From the NCBI GenBank assembly GCA_035772405.1, contig JAYKKM010000149.1:6099278-6163277 (forward strand): DNA of 64,000 nucleotides, read 5' to 3'. This document shows positions 1 through 11,905 of this stretch, one piece after another. The translations under genes and the position numbers were made by a program. The stretch's first letter is position 1; each line of letters starts with the position of its first letter. The notes beneath the pieces are model-generated. The model worked only from the letters and a program-made list of their open reading frames with translations. It was not told the origin of the DNA and did no database searches. Origin of the DNA: Chrysogorgia sp. JL179-B06. Its lineage: Eukaryota; Cnidaria; Anthozoa; Scleralcyonacea; Chrysogorgiidae.

Positions 1-690
1 ATGGACCCTATAGATTTGCACTATATGTACCACCTATTTGATTTTTTTTAAAGGGCACAGCCATTGTATGATAAAGATGCACATTCTTCCTTCAAGTTTC
101 AGCAGCCTTTGATGTCTGTTTCATGAATCATCAACAGTGTGAAAAAGTAGTTTCTTTCTTAGTTATTGATGGTAGAAACAGCAGTAGACTTGCCCACTAT
201 TCTGCTGCTGCACGCCTGCACCCAAAAATTAAAAAAGATTTGGCTTCATGTATTTAGTTTGATGTTCTATGAAACAATTAAATTCAGGACAATACAATGA
301 TTTCAGCAATATTTTCCACTGGAAATTATTTATTCAGTCTGACAAATGAATGGGCTATTATCTAATTCAAGTAAAAGAAGTATCCTGTAAGCAACTATAC
401 GCTATAAAAATTTCAAACAGCAAGCGGGCGAGGGGTTGTTGCGTATACGTATTTCTAGTCAGGCTTATCAATTTTGTCTACGATAAATTTAGGTATTGAA
501 TCTTTTGGTACAGTATCTGCTTATACTGACAATTAGGTAATAAGGAACATGCAGATTACATTATCCCCTCGCCCGGCGCGAAGGCCTGAGGGCGAGGGTG
601 CTAATATCGACCGGCGTTTAGTCCCTCATCACAGATTCCAGGCGTAATGTAGAGTAACTTTCAGTTTCCTTGTATATATATATATATATG
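1..690. other. No gene seen; dispersed-repeat end at ~421-465
   Basis: I see no coding region. Bases ~421-465 (GCGGGCGAGGGGTTGTTGCG and what follows) recur with small changes at ~3648-3690 and ~5066-5105, and more weakly near 11808, so they belong to a dispersed repeat family. The rest is AT-rich unique-looking DNA. Confidence 0.5.
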
Positions 691-1854
691 GATCAACCAT
701 AGAGATCATATATATAAGACTAGAGGGGGCACTGGGGCCTGATTTCAGATATCTGCGAGGAACCAATTGAAGGCTGCCATCTTGGATAAATTGGGGGGCA
801 AATTTACAAAGCCCGGATGAAACGTCTTGCTTCCAGACCTTTTTATTCACTTCGAGATCATCGGTTTTGTTCTGTACTTGATTTTTTAAAATGAACCTTT
901 ATTTTTCCTGATGCATTTATTATTAAAGCAGACTGTCAGTGAATTTTTAGTAGGACTACAACGTAGATTTGTAACCGGCCAGATGGATTCGTCTTTTTTT
1001 AATTCCGCTTCCCGAAAAAGGAAATCACAAACGGAAAACAGAAGAGAAACGTGTTTCTCAGGAGAATTATTATAAAGGTAACGTTTGAAATATTGAAAAT
1101 ACCTTACTAACCTTAGTAATTAATGATTGAATTGAAAGGATTGAAGCAAAACCAGCTGGAGTCAAATTATGGTATTTTTCTTCGCAGATTTGCAAAAAAA
1201 TACGGTCAATTTCGATGTTATTTTTCAATTTCTTTGCCTAATTTTACACAGTAGACTGAATGTTTATAGAAAGTTTAATTCAGCTTTGCTGATTTCTTGT
1301 TCGTAGCAGTCGGTTATATTTCCGTTGGAAATTCATGAGTTACTGATAATGGCAGTAGAACTATAGAAATAAACTACAGTGCAGTTCTTGTAATGCCACT
1401 CGTACTGTAATGAATTTACAAAAATCGCTACTAAAGTATTAGATCAGTGAATATTGGAAGGCAGTTTCATATTGTTTACAACGAGTTAACTTTTTGTTTA
1501 TATCATTTGTAATTGTATTTTAACTGAATCTTTGATACGATCACGAGTAAAATAATTTCTAGTATATATCTTTTTCTTTTTTAGGCCTCAGTCTAAATAT
1601 TTTGATGTCAATAACTCACTAAAGTTATGTGCACCTGACTGACCTGAATTCATGTGCTGAATTATTTCATGTTGCAAGCATTGTAAACCTTAAATATCAA
1701 TCTTGTTTATAATAAATGCTTTTCGTGTTTAGTTGTTTGACGTAAAACTTGGTCTTGGTACATGTATCTTTATTTAGTTTAAACACAAATGCTTGCTGTG
1801 ATTTATATGGAACTAAAATGAAAACCCAGTATATGTACATGCAAAACGTTCCTT

Positions 1855-1932
1855 TTTGGTTTATATGATGATTTATTCCTCTCTCAAAAACTGTTTGGTT
1901 TATATGATGATTTATTCCTCTCTCAAAAACTG
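1855..1932. repeat. 39-bp exact tandem duplication
   Basis: The 39-bp unit at 1855-1893 is repeated without change at 1894-1932, which suggests a recent slippage event. Confidence 0.9.
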
Positions 1933-2191
1933 TTATTTTTACAGATACTGTACCTTGCTTATTAAAATTACATCTCATTGTCTTAATACGTGTTTGTGAT
2001 AATATACTGTACATTATATACATTTATTTTTACCATAAATAATTCAATCAATTGTAATTTTGAATTTCAAAGTCTTGGTAACATAGTCTTTTATTTGAGA
2101 AACCATGGTCATTTTCCTTTTATAAAAAGCTCTCGCTAAACTTTAACTCTGGTTTTGCGTTTTATACCGCACAATATAAGATAAAATCTAC

Positions 2192-2256
2192 AAGGTGTGG
2201 ATATCTTTACCATGCACTGAAGTGACTTCAGTGGTAAAGATATCCATCCACACCTT
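2192..2256. repeat. Perfect-core hairpin (inverted repeat)
   Basis: The arm AAGGTGTGG-ATATCTTTAC-CA pairs with its complement downstream, and the middle CACTGAAG/CTTCAGTG pairs again. Together they make a nearly continuous ~65-bp hairpin with one small bulge. Confidence 0.8.
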
Positions 2257-2898
2257 AGCGAAGTGTATTTAAATTTCTGTCGTTTCTGTTTTAATTCACG
2301 CAACAAGAACAAAGCTGGAAATAACAAGCAAGAAAATATACGCTCAAAAAGGCACAATTTATCCAAAATTGAATTGTTCATACCGCTGAAAACTTATATT
2401 ACGTTCAGTTTGCTTGACAAAAGTCTGACCCTGAAATTGCAAATAGTCTAAGTTCTGAAAAAAAACAATTTCACAGCAAGCCGACGAAGATTAAAAAATT
2501 CTGTATATACATATTAATAAAAAACGTCTTGCTGGTGACTTGAGCTAAAACGAAGTACACCATATTTAAGAAAACAAGAGATTTTTACCTTTATAAATTT
2601 TGTTGATATGGACCTCGAGGTTCTCGAAGTGAATAAAAAGGTCTGCAACCAAGACATTTCATCCGGGCTTTGTTCATTTGCCCCCCAATTTATCCAAGAT
2701 GGCAGCGTTCAATTGGTTCCCCAAAACAGGCCCCAATGCCCCCTCTAGTCTTATATATATGATCTCTATGGGATCAACGTCGTCGATCATGCGCGGCATC
2801 GGATAATTTGGCACTGGTAACTAGATACTCAGATTAAATTGAACCGTCACAAAAGTGTCACAAAACCGTCACAAAGGAAATAGAAATCCGAGTCCGAG

Positions 2899-3535
2899 TA
2901 TGTATTTTGACGCGCTAATTCCAAATCTGTTTTCAGAATTGAAAACGGTTGTATATTGATCGAGATTATCATAGCCGACCAAGCCCGGACTAATTTCTAA
3001 GTACATAAACCATTTTTACGAAGGGTATTCACGTTCTCGTAATATAGTAGACACATATGTTATGTATTTTGACTAGCTAATTCCAAATCTGTTTTCAGAA
3101 TTGAAAACGGTCATATATTGATCGAGATATTCAACATAATATTCGACAAAGTGACCGGCTAATCATAGCCGACAAAGCCGACTAACTTTCTAAGTACATA
3201 AGCCATTTTTACGAAGGGTATTCACGTTCTCGTAATATAGTAGACACATATGTGATGTATTTTGACTCGCTAATTCCAAATCTGTTTTCAGAATTGAAAA
3301 CGGTTAAATATTGATCGAGATAACGTTCAAAATAATATACGATGAAGTGACCAGTTTATAATCGACTAATTTCCAAGTACATAAACCGTTTTTACGAAGG
3401 GTACTCACGTTCTCGTAATATAGTAAACGCGTATGTTATGTATGTTGACTCGCTAATTCCAAATCTGTTTTCAGAGTTTAAATCGGTTAAATATTGGCCG
3501 AGATAACGTTCAAACATTTCTTCGACGAAACGGGC
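2899..3535. repeat. ~160-190-bp tandem satellite, about 3.5 copies
   Basis: Units start at 2899, 3061, 3254 and 3437 with a near-identical head (TATGTATTTTGAC then CGCTAATTCCAAATCTG). The last unit is cut short. No coding potential. Just downstream (3623-3641) is a run of about 19 G. Confidence 0.85.
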
Positions 3536-4026
3536 TTTTGGAAATTGTGAATTTTTGCAAAACAGAAATACACGGCCACGGCGTGCGAGGTCTGGGCACC
3601 ATGGATGGAGAAATTCCCGTAAGGGGGGGGGGGGGGGGGGGTAGAAAAGGCGGGCGAGGGGATTATTGCGAATTCGTATTTCTAGTTACAGTAGGGTACA
3701 TGTACTGTATGTACAAGGTTATGCAGTCTCGTGAATACAATTGTACTTTGAGTAAAATTATGAGTATGCCACTGTTTACTGTTACTGTAAACATGCATGT
3801 TGAAATTTATTATTAAAACCATAACTGACATAATTAACTTTAATTATATAATATATAATCAATAAAATTATTATTGAAATTAATATTATTAATTATAATT
3901 AATTATTAATTCAATTTCAATTGGCAGACTTTCCCACTTGGGTTCAGTACACCACCCACAAATTGCACCCAAAAAATTGTTGGAGATTAGGACCGACTTT
4001 GAACTTTATCCCAAGGTCACGAACAC
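3536..4026. other. No gene seen; poly-G run and AT-rich spacer
   Basis: It holds the G run at 3623-3641, another copy of the dispersed repeat end at ~3648-3690, and very AT-rich DNA to ~3925. Open frames here are not convincing. Confidence 0.5.
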
Positions 4027-4029
4027 TTA

Positions 4030-4817
4030 AGGTCGGGTGACACGTGCGATATTTTTCTCGCGCCGACAACGCAACGGGTCAAATTTCATTGCGCTGCCCA
4101 CGCTAGCGAAGTGGTTACACGAGCAATGATAGCTTAGCCGCGTCGGAATTATTAACATGAAAAAACAGGGAACTATAGTGTTTTGCCAACATCACACGAA
4201 CATGGCGTCGAAGAAAGAACTCGTGGTCATATAGCAATGCTTTTGTTGGAAGAGGATTACGAAGAGGATATAAAAGAAGAAAAACGTATTTGGAGCCGAC
4301 CCTGGCTTCTAGAGAGAAACAACAAAGGTTATTTCAGTCAGCTTCTTCCTGATTTAGCTGCCCACGACACACCAGGATTTGAGAAATTTATGCGAATAGA
4401 TTTTGAACATTTCAAAAGATAGTTGATAACCTATCTGAAAACGCTTTATAAGAAAGACACAGTAATGCGTGAATCAACAAACAAGCAGAAATACTCGTCC
4501 ATGTATAGAAACAGAAAGAAACGAGCCTGCGCTACAGCACACTGGCCATACAAAAGCGAATTTCATTGGCTGGCTTAAAATAATCATTGCGTTCCTGCTG
4601 AAACAATGCCTGGGTAATTTGATATTTTCGGCAATCGTTGCCGAAAGTTCAAACATTTCAACTTTCCGCAACGATTGCCGAACGCATCGGGTTACAATTG
4701 CGTTACCGCGCCAGATATGCGACACGTGCAATTTCATCACTCGCGCCGGCAACGCAATGAAATTTGACCCGTTGCGTTGCCGGCGCGAGAAAAAAAATCG
4801 CACGTGTCACCCGACCT
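4030..4817 (+). mobile_element. PIF/Harbinger-type non-autonomous element
   Basis: Terminal inverted repeats of about 70 bp begin AGGTCGGGTGACACGTGCGA at 4030 and end with the complement at 4817. The 3-bp sequence TTA flanks both sides (4027-4029, 4818-4820), the target duplication expected for PIF/Harbinger. The 788-bp element keeps a transposase N-terminal fragment and a second internal inverted repeat near 4630-4690. It is an internally deleted copy. Confidence 0.8.
4183..4422 (+). pseudogene. Harbinger (HARBI1-like) transposase N-terminal fragment
   Basis: The open frame has an acidic stretch (LLLEEDYEEDIKEEK) followed by RIWSRPWLLERNNKGYFSQL and FEKFMRIDFEHFK. From memory this resembles the conserved N-terminal segment of PIF/Harbinger transposases (a W-R/S-R-P motif, then F..F.RM..E.F). 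The DDE catalytic part is absent. The better start is probably the ATG at about 4201 in another frame, with a one-base shift before the acidic stretch. Enclosure by Harbinger-type inverted repeats supports the call. Confidence 0.55.
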
Positions 4818-4820
4818 TTA

Positions 4821-7138
4821 AGTGGCGTGATGCGGATAAGGCAATCAGCGACGTTTTATTTTGAGAGAGAAAATATTGTCTGTGTGAGTTCGAGCGTGAA
4901 AGAGGAGTTTGTTTTTTAATAAAGTTATAAAATGGTTAAATATCCATTGTTGTGATCGTTTCGTGAAGTAAACAGTAGCGAGCAACCTACACCAGGAGGC
5001 AATTTACGAAAAAATAAGCAGTTTGAAAATCTGTTCAGTTTGGCAATATTAAAGCCTCAAACAGTAAGCAGGCGAGGGGTTGTTGCGTACACGTATTTCT
5101 AGTTACATTATGATGCCATCCAAAGGAAGGGAGGAGTGTAGTGTTTATAACTTTATGTGTAAGAAGTCACGCTGACCAGCAGTGTACAGCATGAGTGCAC
5201 GTCCGCAGTAAATGGGGTCAGCGGGGGAATCGAGGACGTTCTTTGTACGTATTTGGATTTTGGAGCAGCTTTGTGATCATTTACACGTGTTTTGGAGTAC
5301 AAACCGGACTTTACAGTCAGAACTTTATAGTCAAAACAATACAATCTCATTTAGATGTGGAGCTGCAATGTTTTTGTTTTTCAGGTAATTTGATAAAAAT
5401 GACATTATCGTAAATTCATTATCAATAAATTGATATTCAATATCAATAAAAATCATTATCATAAATCGATTAAAATGACATTATCGTAAATATTCTGTTG
5501 TTTACATATTGAAATTGCAGAATATTTACTTACTTTAATCAATGCAATGAAGTTATAGCAAGGTTTGCAGCTTACTCATGCGGGCAATATAGAGTTTCAC
5601 AATCTCACTCTTTGTTCGGATGTGATTAAACTTTAGATTAGAGTGAAAAAAGTCGAGGAAAAAGCTGAATTGAACAATACATTTTCGGTATCACCATCAC
5701 TCGGCAAGCGCCTATGACCCGCGTACAGGCGATGCCTTCTATTTGCTCGTTATTTCAAGCTATTTGCTCGTCAGTGCCTTCTATTTGCTCGTTGCATACA
5801 TGTACATATAAGGCTGGTAGTACCATATATGGGAAACGTACTAGATGTACATATGCTGGAGCCTGAGTAATCATCGCCCACCATCCCGCCCTTTAGTCAA
5901 TGGTCCAAATGGTAAGTTTGTTTTCTTTTCCACCAAATTTTTGGTGTGATAGGTGCAAGCTATCGCGAGGGGGTGGTTAATTCAAGATTTCACCTGCTCA
6001 GATCTTGACTTGAATTCAAATACCGCAACTCGTCTCAGGCTTCCCCCTCGCTCAACAGCTTGCACCTAACCTTCCAAACGGGTAAGTAGAGGTGCACATC
6101 AGTGGCGGACACTTGACGAAATATTGGGGGCGCGAGTGCCGAAGGCCCTCTGAAAATGTTTAAAATTTGGATCTCTGAAATAGCATTTGCAGTATTCTGA
6201 GAACACATTTTGTAAAAATTTTAGGTTTTCAAAACACTATTTTAATGGAGCATTTTGTTATAAATCACATGCTAAGCATAAAAAACAACATTTCAGAGAA
6301 AATATTCTAGATGATTATCTACATTTGTGAATGGAATTGCAAGGTGTTGAATTAACACGCCAATGACAATGTAAAATTTATTTTTAGTTTCCGAAATCGT
6401 TTCTTATTAACAAATGATTGCTCGATATTATTTGTTACGCTAGGTTTCAATATTCGAAATAACGGCCCTGCTTTTTCATTTTGAATCTTCAAAACATAGG
6501 ACATTGCCAACTGTCAAAACAAGTGTCTTTGAGATGACAAGGTATAACTCCTGCATGATTACTTAGCTAACACATTAGATGGCACGCTTGGAAGTCAGAT
6601 TTGAGTCTTTGAGAAGACGCGTGACATTTGAGATGAACAAATTAAACGCATGATCGATGGGTCGTAATATGATCCACGGGGATGCAGAGGGTTAAATGGG
6701 CTTTTAAGCATAATGCTGCTACACAAATAGCGCGGGCCCAATGTCCATATATTCTGGCCATGACTTATCGTGAGTGATTTTATTGTGAATTGTTGAATAA
6801 CACTTATTTTGTGGGATTAGAATACTTTCGCTTGTTTTTATTAAAACGCGCCATTTTGCTGCTGTTGTTATTGTAATAAGTAGTGCTTCCACTTCTTGAA
6901 ATGAAAACTTTCTTGTGCTTCCACTTTTCAAAATGATAGCTTCAGCTAAAATTATTTGGGTGGGGGATCATCATTTTGTTTCATCAGTATTTTATGAGAT
7001 TGTAACCCGATCGATTTGTGTAACGACTCAAAAGGATCTTCACATTGTATAGAACTACTAATCCTAACGCTAATGGCTGATTACATTTAATATCTGCACA
7101 GAGGGGGTTGAGGACGTACATAACCGGTTAGATTGTTA
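4821..7138. other. No gene seen; scattered repeats
   Basis: About 2.3 kb without a convincing gene. It holds a dispersed repeat end at ~5066-5105, short repeats built on TATTTGCTCG at ~5745-5795, and at ~5875-6110 a diverged copy of the repeat also found at ~40395-40540 and ~40720-40950. Small open frames show no recognisable family. Confidence 0.5.
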
Positions 7139-7600
7139 CCCCTGGAATTTGGCTTAGTTGCATACCTTCCTTGGAACTTCCAAGCATTTATATTGCCAGA
7201 CCCTATGGAATATGCCATAAAATCTTACATTCCCTGGAAATTCCATGGGTAAACAAAGGGGAAATCCCCTTGGAAAAAATGGGATATTTTGGGGGGCCCT
7301 TGAAATTTCCAACTGTTATTTGACCCACCCTGAAATTTCCAACTGTTATTTGACCCACCCTGAAATTTCCAACTGTTATTTGGCCCCACCCTGGAATTTC
7401 CAAATTATTGTGCCCCATACCCTGGAATTTCCAACTGTTATTTGGCCCCTACCCTGGAATTTCTAGTAAACCCAATGCCCCTCCCTTGAAACTTCAAATG
7501 TCCTCCCCCAGGAATCTCCAGTCTTCCCAGTGCCTCTACCCTGGAAATTCCAAGGTCTTTTATAAGCCTCTCCCCCTGGAATTTCCAAGGTCCGCAACCC
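7139..7600. repeat. Degenerate ~30-bp minisatellite
   Basis: The unit is built on CCCTGGAATTTCCAACTGTTATTTG. Three nearly identical 30-bp copies start at 7301, 7331 and 7361, with more diverged copies on both sides. Overlapping open frames on both strands follow from the repeat and are not treated as genes. Confidence 0.8.
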
Positions 7601-7662
7601 CCTGTGCAGATATTAAATGCAATCAGCCAATCCCAACCCTAACCCTTGATCCTAACCTTATG

Positions 7663-8750
7663 CAGGGCTTGACATTTTAGTAGTATCCAAGAGGGATACC
7701 AGGTTTCTGAAAAAAGCCAGATGAAGTCAGACATATGATATGACGTATGTTCAGTGCTCTAGACAATGGAAGACCTTTCAATGTCATTAAAATTGTTCAC
7801 AAAGAATCGTGTCTGATTTCATCTGGCTTCTTTGCCGTGTTTGCGTAACAAAACGAAAGCTCCGCGAGAAGAAGACAAATATTTGGCGACTGCTTAGAAG
7901 AGAAAACATACCGATCATCTTCTGCTGACGGTGTAAGCGTGGATAAATAAAAATGATCGATCTAGTCAATATGAAGCGGTTAAGTGCCGGAGTTTTGCCG
8001 GAGCTGAACAAACTCCGGCTCCGGCAAAATAGGCCGGACTCCGGCTCCGGCGCACAGCACTAATGGGTAGTCATTGATGGGTCAACCTTTCTTAGCAATA
8101 GAATGCGCTACTCGGAATAAAATTCTCAGTTTTTCAAAGTGCTTTTCGTTCATTTGTAAGGCTTTTTCTGCAGGATTAGTCCCTGGTGCTGCCATGTCTT
8201 TTTGACGCTCTGCACATCTTTTGCGCCCTTGACTTTTATGGTGAGTTTGTAATGCCTTTATATCAAAATTCGTACAGGCACTTTACGAACTTGGAATCCT
8301 TATCACAAAAACTTAGGTTTGCCATAATCTTCAATTGTCACCCACGGAAAATATTTCTTCCAGCTTTGGCTAAACTTTCGAGATCGCTTTTTTACTTCGG
8401 CATTTCTTTTCTCTCGCTTTTCTTACATGCTGCTGATCACTTCTCCATCGTCTATTACTATTTCTTGCGGTATTTCAACGGGATTTATCGTTACATATTT
8501 TAACATTTTTTGCGTAATCAGACAAGCTTAACAAGAGATTTGCCAGTAAATGGGTGGACGCAAGATGAAAAATCTGCCCATCGAAGCGAACACATTTGTT
8601 GTACATAATGCAAACTGTTGCCAGATAAATGCTAGCATTAGCATGAAATTTTCATGGTATTCCGTCGGGATACTAAACTATGATATTTAGTATCCAAAAT
8701 CAAAATCTAGTATCCCGTGGATATCGGGATACCGCAAATTTCAAGCCCTG
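7663..8750. mobile_element. Possible hAT-like MITE (CAGGGCTTGA ends)
   Basis: The left end CAGGGCTTGACATTTT and the right end AAATTTCAAGCCCTG are inverted, and both are followed inward by diverged GTATCC/GGATAC repeats. CAGGG ends suggest hAT, but no 8-bp target duplication is visible. A GC-rich block of repeated CTCCGG lies at ~7986-8060. No ORF is recognised. Confidence 0.4.
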
Positions 8751-9254
8751 TTTTTTTAATATGTACTAGTCAATTGAAACCCCGGACCCCCAACCCCTGG
8801 GACTATGCGTAGTTTTACGTAGTTTTATCTTTGGTAGCCGGGATTTTAACACTGACCACTGACATGAAGAAGCGGGGATGGTGTAGCCGGGATTTAACAC
8901 TCGTGGAGACTGGGAACTAATCGATTTAGCATGATCAGACGCTTCAGACAAAAAAGTCGACGAAAAAGAAAATCCTACCATTAAATTCAAACTTTTGTTG
9001 TGCTTTTTACAATTAGACAAGTATTGTTGGTTTCATATTCGATGTGTCATTTTGAAAGATCCACCAAAGGGTTCGTGGTTATGCCCGAAGTGCAAGCCTA
9101 TGCGCAAAAAAATCAGTTTTGAAAGAACAGTTATTAAAAGACAAAATGAGCAAAACAAATAGAAAGCCTTATCATTTTTGTGTCTACTGGGATATATCCA
9201 GTTACACTATGTCATCGGCTGGGTTTAGCACTTTCTTTCTTACTTTCTTACTCT
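8751..9254. other. No gene seen
   Basis: Only short unrecognised open frames and no repeat that I can identify. Confidence 0.4.
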
Positions 9255-9316
9255 CTTGGGGTGGTCATACCGTCACGTGACCTTTCTTGGGGTGGTCATA
9301 CCGTCACGTGAAACGA
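9255..9316. repeat. 31-bp tandem duplication
   Basis: CTTGGGGTGGTCATACCGTC and the following CACGTGA occur at 9255 and again at 9286. A diverged third trace (ATACCGTCACATGACACGAAGC) lies near 9932-9953, part of a larger duplication of this neighbourhood. Confidence 0.8.
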
Positions 9317-9494
9317 AGCTGTTACGGAGATTTGGCGCACGTTTACGGATAGACCACGTGCGATGATGCGACAGGGATTCTAAATTCATCATTCATACGA
9401 ATTGAGATTTTACTCTGTGAATTTGTTGGAAATATAAGGATAAGGATTTACTCCGTGAATTTGTTGAATTTACTCTGTGAATTTGTTGAAAATA

Positions 9495-9883
9495 CAGGGC
9501 GCGAAATAACGGCCGGACAACGGACAATGTCCGGCCAAATCGAGGCGCTGTCCGGTCAAATTCTCGCCTTGCCGGTCATTTTGACCAGTCACATTATGAC
9601 ATTAAGCAAAGAACAAACTAATTTCTCAAAAGACGAAGTGGAAATAAATCCAATTGCGAGGCGGCTGCAACTGTCAAAACCAGCACTGTTATGTTATGTT
9701 TCTTTTACTATATCAATCAATTTACGTGAAGGAGTTTACCGATGGCGATTACGGAATTAAGGCTTTTTTTAATTAAGGCTTAGCTGAATAATTTAGCCGG
9801 TCATAAAAGCGGCATGTCCGAGCTAAAATTGACTTGGCCGGTCATCTTGACAGGCGACCAGCTAGCAGTTATTTCGCGCCCTA
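9495..9883. mobile_element. Small non-autonomous DNA element with a paralogous empty site
   Basis: The ends CAGGGCGCGAAATAAC and GTTATTTCGCGCCCTA are inverted. The flanks (GAATTTGTTGAAAATA on the left, a short AT stretch then GATTCTTTGCGGTTTTTCG on the right) are joined directly at ~10046-10085 in a duplicated copy of the host sequence, which gives an empty site. The interior repeats GTCCGGC/GCCGGTC motifs. The target duplication is short or decayed. It resembles hAT MITEs. Confidence 0.65.
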
Positions 9884-10117
9884 AAATATTATGATTCTTT
9901 GCGGTTTTTCGACATTCAGGGTAAGTAAATAATACCGTCACATGACACGAAGCTGTTACGGAGATTGGCGGATGTTTACGGATAGATTATTCATCGTAAT
10001 AGCGAGTTATTATTCATCGTAATAGCGAGTTGGGATTTTACTCCCTGAATTTGTTGAAAATATAAGGATTCTTTGCGGTTTTTCGACATTCAGGGTAAGT
10101 AAATTGTATTTTTTACA

Positions 10118-10710
10118 GCACACGGTTCAGGTGACAACGTGCTGTAGTATTATTTGTGACACGGTTCAGGTTTACAGCACCCGGTTCAGGTGACAACGTG
10201 CTGTATATGTGTGAGATATATATCGTACCTGTACTAGTAGTAGCACAGTTCACGCTCAATTGAAATACGAGTGATTGTGCTCGATATACTATTGACTATT
10301 GCTATTGCACGGTTCAGGTGACAACGTGCTGTATATTTGTGAGATATATATCGTACCTGCACTAGTTGTAGCACAGTTCACGCTCAATTGAAATACGAGT
10401 GATTGTGCTCGATATACTATTGACTATTGCTATAGCACGGTTCATGTAGGTGACAACGTGCTGTATATTTGTGAGATATATATCGTACCTGTACTAGTTA
10501 ATTGTAGCACAGTTCACGCTCAATTGAAATACGAGTAATTGTGCTCGATATACTATTGACTATTGCTATAGTAGTCACAAAATTCTACCTTGGCTATCAG
10601 TGCTATAGTAGCCACAAAAACTACTTTGATTATTGCTATAGTAGTCACAAAATTCTACCTTGACTATTGCTATAGTAGCCACAAAATACATTGACTTTTG
10701 CCTACCTCCT
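10118..10710. repeat. ~130-bp tandem repeat array plus short subrepeats
   Basis: Units beginning CACGGTTCAGGTGACAACGT occur near 10180, 10305 and 10436, each running through ATATATCGTACCTG and ending CGATATACTATTGACTATTG. From ~10565 the array breaks into shorter repeats built on CTATAGTAGTCACAAAA. Non-coding. Confidence 0.8.
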
Positions 10711-10748
10711 CTGCAGGCGTTTTAGAGAACTATTGAAATATTTAACAT

Positions 10749-11390
10749 ATGGGGGTTACTATTGAACAATATCGATCAAGAGGCGGTTCACATGTTAATT
10801 TTCTTAAACAGAAAGAAAATTCTTGTTGCATGAAAGGTGAATTGTGGAATACAATGCTGATATTATTTTACATGAATGTCTTTTATTTGCCAACTTTCAA
10901 ACATTTAACCGAGCAATATAAAAGTTCAAATGAAACTGTAGATTGGTTAGTTAAAATGCTGTGTTACCAACATGTGTATGTACCAATGCTATTAAGACTA
11001 TCAAATGATGACATCATTGGTGCAAATAAAACTATATGTGCTGACTTTAGCCAAGGAAGCTATAGATTTGGATTAAATGCCGGAAAACAATGTATAGCAA
11101 TGTCTTTAATGGCAATAATAAATAATCAACAAAAAAGCATTACCACTTGGGATTCCTCTTATTTGAATACCATATTAATAAATGGAAATAGACTTTATAG
11201 CTGTATTAGTAATTCAGTCAATACAAATTTGCCATTGTTGACATATGTTCTAGAAATGTTTGAAGTTGAAGATACAATTTACAATTTAGAATACAGTGAG
11301 TCATTTGCTGGTGATGTCTTCATGACATGTAATAATGAACCATTTTTTACTCTGGAAAATGCATTTAACAAAATAAATAAAATTTATTAA
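10749..11390 (+). CDS. 213-aa fragment of a cnidarian repeat-family protein, function unknown
   Basis: The ATG-started frame of 213 codons is unusually AT-rich and clearly protein-like. It begins MGVTIEQYRSRGGSH. Residues ~99-119 (CADFSQGSYRFGLNAGKQC) end in a Gln-Cys pair followed by a hydrophobic helix. That layout resembles the cysteine box of papain/OTU-type peptidases, but a matching His box is not seen before the stop. I recall similar multi-copy proteins in cnidarian mobile elements, without a firm function. No other element part is recognised next to it, so it is probably a truncated copy. A pyrimidine-rich tract ending CAG lies just upstream (~10700-10717). Confidence 0.45.
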   Translation: MGVTIEQYRSRGGSHVNFLKQKENSCCMKGELWNTMLILFYMNVFYLPTFKHLTEQYKSSNETVDWLVKMLCYQHVYVPMLLRLSNDDIIGANKTICADFSQGSYRFGLNAGKQCIAMSLMAIINNQQKSITTWDSSYLNTILINGNRLYSCISNSVNTNLPLLTYVLEMFEVEDTIYNLEYSESFAGDVFMTCNNEPFFTLENAFNKINKIY

Positions 11391-11885
11391 TAAAAAAAAA
11401 TAAAGTAAAAAATAAAGTAAAAAGTTAAATAAAGTTTTCTCAATTAAATTATAATTATGCTCTACTTACTATTGGTTGCGATACAGTGGCAATTTTAAAA
11501 GAATCTGAATTTTAAAATATTTGATTCGCACTCCAGGGATATGTATGGTATTAAATATTTTACTGTTAATATTATTTTGTAACATCATTTGTAATTCTCG
11601 TTTACTTTTCATTGTTCAGTTAACCCGTATTTCTCTCGTATTATCTAACAAAGTAAATACGACAAACCAGTGCACTTCGTGCAGGCTCTTCCCCTCCCCA
11701 GTCCCCCCCCCCCCGCGCGTTTTCACCCCCACCCCCCGAGCGAGGCAGAAGAGGCTGATTGGCAAGATAATCCCACAGTGGTGAGGATGAAAATCTAGGG
11801 ATAAAACAGGCGGGCAAGGCGTTATTGCTGATACATATTAATTTATATTTAGTTTTGTGTTTTTAGTTATAAACCTCCAACAAAC
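11391..11885. other. No gene seen; C-rich run
   Basis: AT-rich DNA after the preceding ORF, then a run of C at ~11703-11714 and a weak copy of the GGCGGGCAAGGCGTTATTGC dispersed repeat end near 11808. Confidence 0.4.
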
Positions 11886-11905
11886 TTGATATAATCAACA
11901 CCAAC

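Larger units (their letters stand above)
691..2775. mobile_element. Element or inverted duplication with ~165-bp inverted arms
   Basis: Bases 691-~858 match the reverse complement of ~2612-2775 at roughly 88-90% by eye. The arms enclose about 1.75 kb without a convincing ORF. This fits a non-autonomous DNA transposon with long inverted ends, but I find no clean target duplication, so an inverted duplication is also possible. A 39-bp tandem duplication and a hairpin lie inside. Confidence 0.5.

Noticed and set aside
7203..7680. Overlapping ORFs with NFRVGQITVG / HPEISNCYLT repeats
   Set aside because: They come from the 30-bp minisatellite, are open on both strands, and resemble no family.
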